Source: G965277745 sp965277745 (GTDB lineage: Bacteria > Pseudomonadota > Gammaproteobacteria > Cardiobacteriales > Cardiobacteriaceae). From it: 64,000 nucleotides of DNA. Under the pieces are notes generated by a model. It was given only the letters and a program-made list of their open reading frames with translations, searched no databases and was not told where the DNA came from. Position numbers and translations under genes: made by a program. The stretch is taken from positions 62,001 to 126,000 of the forward strand of contig OZ255837.1 in NCBI GenBank assembly GCA_965277745.1, read 5' to 3'. Positions 62,096 through 64,000 of the stretch are shown piece by piece (positions within the stretch are counted from its first letter, which is position 1; each line of letters starts with the position of its first letter).

Positions 62096-63388
62096 CTAAC
62101 ACTTGATTTTGCCAAGCAGTGCGGCCTTGCCGGCGTAGACGGCACGATCGCCGAGGGCATCCTCAATGGCGAGGAGGCGGTTGTATTTGGCGATGCGATC
62201 ACTGCGGCACAGCGATCCGGTCTTGATCTGGGTCGCCGTGCTGGCGACGGCGATATCGGCGATCGTGGTGTCTTCGGTTTCACCGGAACGGTGCGAGATG
62301 ATCGCCGCATAACCGGCGTCCCTGGCCATCGTGATCGCCTCGAAAGTCTGCGACAGGCAGCCTATCTGGTTCGGCTTGATTAAAATGGCGTTGGCGATGT
62401 GCTTTTTGATCCCTTCGCGAAAAATCGTCGGGTTGGTTACGAAAATGTCATCACCGACCAGTTGAATTTTCTCGCCGAATTTTTCCGTCATCAATTTCCA
62501 GCCGGCCCAATCGCCTTCGCCAAGACCGTCCTCAATGGAGACGATCGGGTATTTGTCAACGAGCGCGCCGAGATAATCGACGAATTCCGCCGCCGTGTAG
62601 GATTGGTTTTCCGCGCTCAGCAGATATTTGCCGTCGCGATGGAATTCCGATGCCGCGGCGTCCATCGCGAGAAAAATTTGTTCGCCGGCCCGGTAACCGG
62701 CTTTTTCGATGGCCTCCATGATCACCGATAAGGCCTCCTCGTTGGAGGCGAGATCCGGCGCAAAGCCCCCTTCGTCGCCCACCGCGGTGTTCATCCCTTT
62801 GTGATGCAGCACTTTTTTGAGGGTATGGAAGATTTCTGCCCCGGCGCGCAGCGCCTCGCGAAAGTTTGTGAAGCCGGCCGGCATGATCATGAATTCCTGG
62901 ATATCGACCGAGTTGTCGGCGTGTTCGCCGCCGTTGATGATATTCATCATCGGCACCGGCAGTTCGTATTTTCCGCCGCTGTGGAGGATTTCGTAAAGCG
63001 CTTTGCCGAGACTTGCCGCCCTGGCGTGGGCGAGCGCCAGGGAGACGCCGAGAATCGCGTTGGCGCCGAGATTTTTCTTGAATGCGTCACCATCGAAATC
63101 GAGCATGATGTGATCCAGCGCGTTCAAGTCATCAATCGGCCGGCCTCGCAAGGCGGCGGAAATTTTGCCGTTAACATTGGCGACCGCCTTGGTCACCCCT
63201 TTGCCGAAATAGCGACCGTTATCGCCGTCGCGCAGTTCGAGTGCTTCACGCGAACCGGTGGAGGCGCCTGAAGGAACCCGTGCGATACCGCTGTTTCCAT
63301 CGTCCAATCGCACCGTTACCTGGACGGTGGGATTGCCGCGGGAATCAAGAATCTCGATCGCATGAATGTTTGCAATTGTCGAACTCAT
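62096..63388 (-). CDS. eno: Enolase
   Basis: 430 residues, full length. Enolase interconverts 2-phosphoglycerate and phosphoenolpyruvate and is a degradosome partner in many gammas. Visible: ILDSRGNPTVQVTV, RVPSGASTGSREALELRDGD, MMNIINGGEHADNSVDIQEFMIMP, GDEGGFAPDL, metal ligands in LAMDAAASEF, SIEDGL and LVGDDIFVTNP, the catalytic lysine in LIKPNQIG, and SHRSGETEDTTIADIAVA. Some usually fixed residues differ: A for C in AMDAAASEF, CLSQTFEAI after NQIG, and STATQIKTGSLC. It lies one base after kdsA. Confidence 0.96.
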   Translation of the reverse strand: MSSTIANIHAIEILDSRGNPTVQVTVRLDDGNSGIARVPSGASTGSREALELRDGDNGRYFGKGVTKAVANVNGKISAALRGRPIDDLNALDHIMLDFDGDAFKKNLGANAILGVSLALAHARAASLGKALYEILHSGGKYELPVPMMNIINGGEHADNSVDIQEFMIMPAGFTNFREALRAGAEIFHTLKKVLHHKGMNTAVGDEGGFAPDLASNEEALSVIMEAIEKAGYRAGEQIFLAMDAAASEFHRDGKYLLSAENQSYTAAEFVDYLGALVDKYPIVSIEDGLGEGDWAGWKLMTEKFGEKIQLVGDDIFVTNPTIFREGIKKHIANAILIKPNQIGCLSQTFEAITMARDAGYAAIISHRSGETEDTTIADIAVASTATQIKTGSLCRSDRIAKYNRLLAIEDALGDRAVYAGKAALLGKIKC

Positions 63389-63389
63389 T

Positions 63390-64000
63390 TCATTCTCCAG
63401 AGTGTGAATAAGATTTGGCCACCTTGTCGAAAGCGATCAACTGTTCGAGCAAGCGGCGCATCTGCCCAAGCGGCCAGGCGTTCGGTCCATCGGAAAGCGC
63501 CTTTGCGGGATCGGGATGGGTTTCCATGAAAAGACCCGCCACCCCAACCGCCACCGCCGCCCGCGCGAGCACCGGGACGAATTCACGCTGTCCGCCACTG
63601 GCCTTGCCTTGACCGCCCGGCAGTTGCACCGAATGGGTGGCGTCGAACACCACCGGGCAGCCGAAATCGCGCATCACCGCGAGCGAACGCATGTCCGATA
63701 CGAGATTATTGTACCCGAAAAGCACCCCGCGCTCGCATAACATGATCGCCTCGTTGCCGGTGCTTCGCGCTTTTTCGGCGACATTTTGCATTTCCCACGG
63801 GGAGAGGAACTGTCCTTTTTTGATATTGACCGGCCTGCCCTGCGAACAGACCTTGCGGATGAAATTCGTCTGCCGGCAGAGAAACGCCGGTGTTTGCAAG
63901 ACATCGACCACCGCGGCCACTTCATCGAGCGGGGTGTCTTCGTGCACATCGGTGAGGATCGGCACGCCGATCTCGGACTTGGCCTTGGCAAGAATACGCA
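63390..64000 (-). CDS. kdsA: 3-deoxy-8-phosphooctulonate synthase (C-terminal part)
   Basis: Partial gene cut at the window end; about 203 C-terminal residues are present. KdsA condenses arabinose 5-phosphate (made by KdsD) with PEP to Kdo8P for LPS. Visible: SEIGVPILTDVHE, LQTPAFLCRQTNFI, VNIKKGQFLSPWEMQNVAEKA, LCERGVLFGYNNLVSDMRSL, VVFDATHSVQLPGGQG--SGGQREFVPVLARAAVAVGVAGLFMETHPDP. The missing N-terminus lies beyond base 64000. Order kdsA-eno-ftsB is standard. Confidence 0.96.
   Translation of the reverse strand, partial: RILAKAKSEIGVPILTDVHEDTPLDEVAAVVDVLQTPAFLCRQTNFIRKVCSQGRPVNIKKGQFLSPWEMQNVAEKARSTGNEAIMLCERGVLFGYNNLVSDMRSLAVMRDFGCPVVFDATHSVQLPGGQGKASGGQREFVPVLARAAVAVGVAGLFMETHPDPAKALSDGPNAWPLGQMRRLLEQLIAFDKVAKSYSHSGE

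Overview
The window looks like chromosomal DNA of a GC-rich gammaproteobacterium. The evidence is the set of gammaproteobacterial gene clusters: mnmA-hflD, rpoZ-spoT-ridA-recG, kdsD-lptC-lptA-lptB-rpoN, kdsA-eno-ftsB, cysS divergent from a cyclophilin and lpxH, and rpsT with a UUG start. UbiG, PntAB, succinate dehydrogenase and LPS genes (kdsA, kdsD, lptABC, lpxH) point to a ubiquinone-using, Gram-negative cell. The genus cannot be fixed from sequence alone; a Cardiobacteriales-like organism is only an impression.

Layout. 1-3009 (minus): kefC (cut by the window edge), kefF, bolA-like and yciB, tightly overlapped, then a frameshifted comF. 3631-6591 (minus): pntA-pntB transhydrogenase. 7402-9849 (plus): an AT-richer cassette of an IbrA-like PP-loop protein, a GNAT-like protein and an IbrB-like ParB protein with overlapping ends. 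9925-14797 (minus): rpoZ-spoT-ridA-recG. 15169-18000 (minus): hemL-pdxH-metF-like. 18182-20217: rpsT (plus), then mnmA-hflD (minus). 20513-25454 (plus): ubiG, kdsD, lptC, lptA, lptB, rpoN. 25556-26564: an IS481-family element. 26634-28049 (plus): glutathione peroxidase and an NlpC/P60 hydrolase. 28625-32419 (minus): sdhCDAB and sdhE. 32793-36172 (plus): ygfZ, a conserved protein of unknown function, yhcB and a META-domain lipoprotein.

36160-44776 (minus) is a peptide-type ABC importer operon: a two-domain ATPase first, then three tandem paralogous binding proteins, then two permeases. 45211-46761 (minus) is a secreted cyclophilin and lpxH, divergent from cysS (plus). Then hemG, suhB and argE (plus). 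A decayed IS481-family element with clear terminal repeats and a 6-bp target duplication sits directly behind the argE stop codon. 53105-57960 (minus): a YdiJ-like FAD/Fe-S dehydrogenase, a very acidic 86-residue protein, and an overlapping ogt-tag-VOC operon. 58316-61404: sbmA-like (plus) convergent with an ABC exporter (minus). 61652-64000 (minus): kdsA (cut by the window edge), eno and ftsB.

Most of the window is housekeeping. The best candidate for an under-described system is the three-gene IbrA / GNAT / IbrB cassette. Next in interest are the 472-residue unknown protein, the acidic small protein and the triplicated binding-protein operon. Several GC-rich spacers of 350-810 bp hold no gene I can support.
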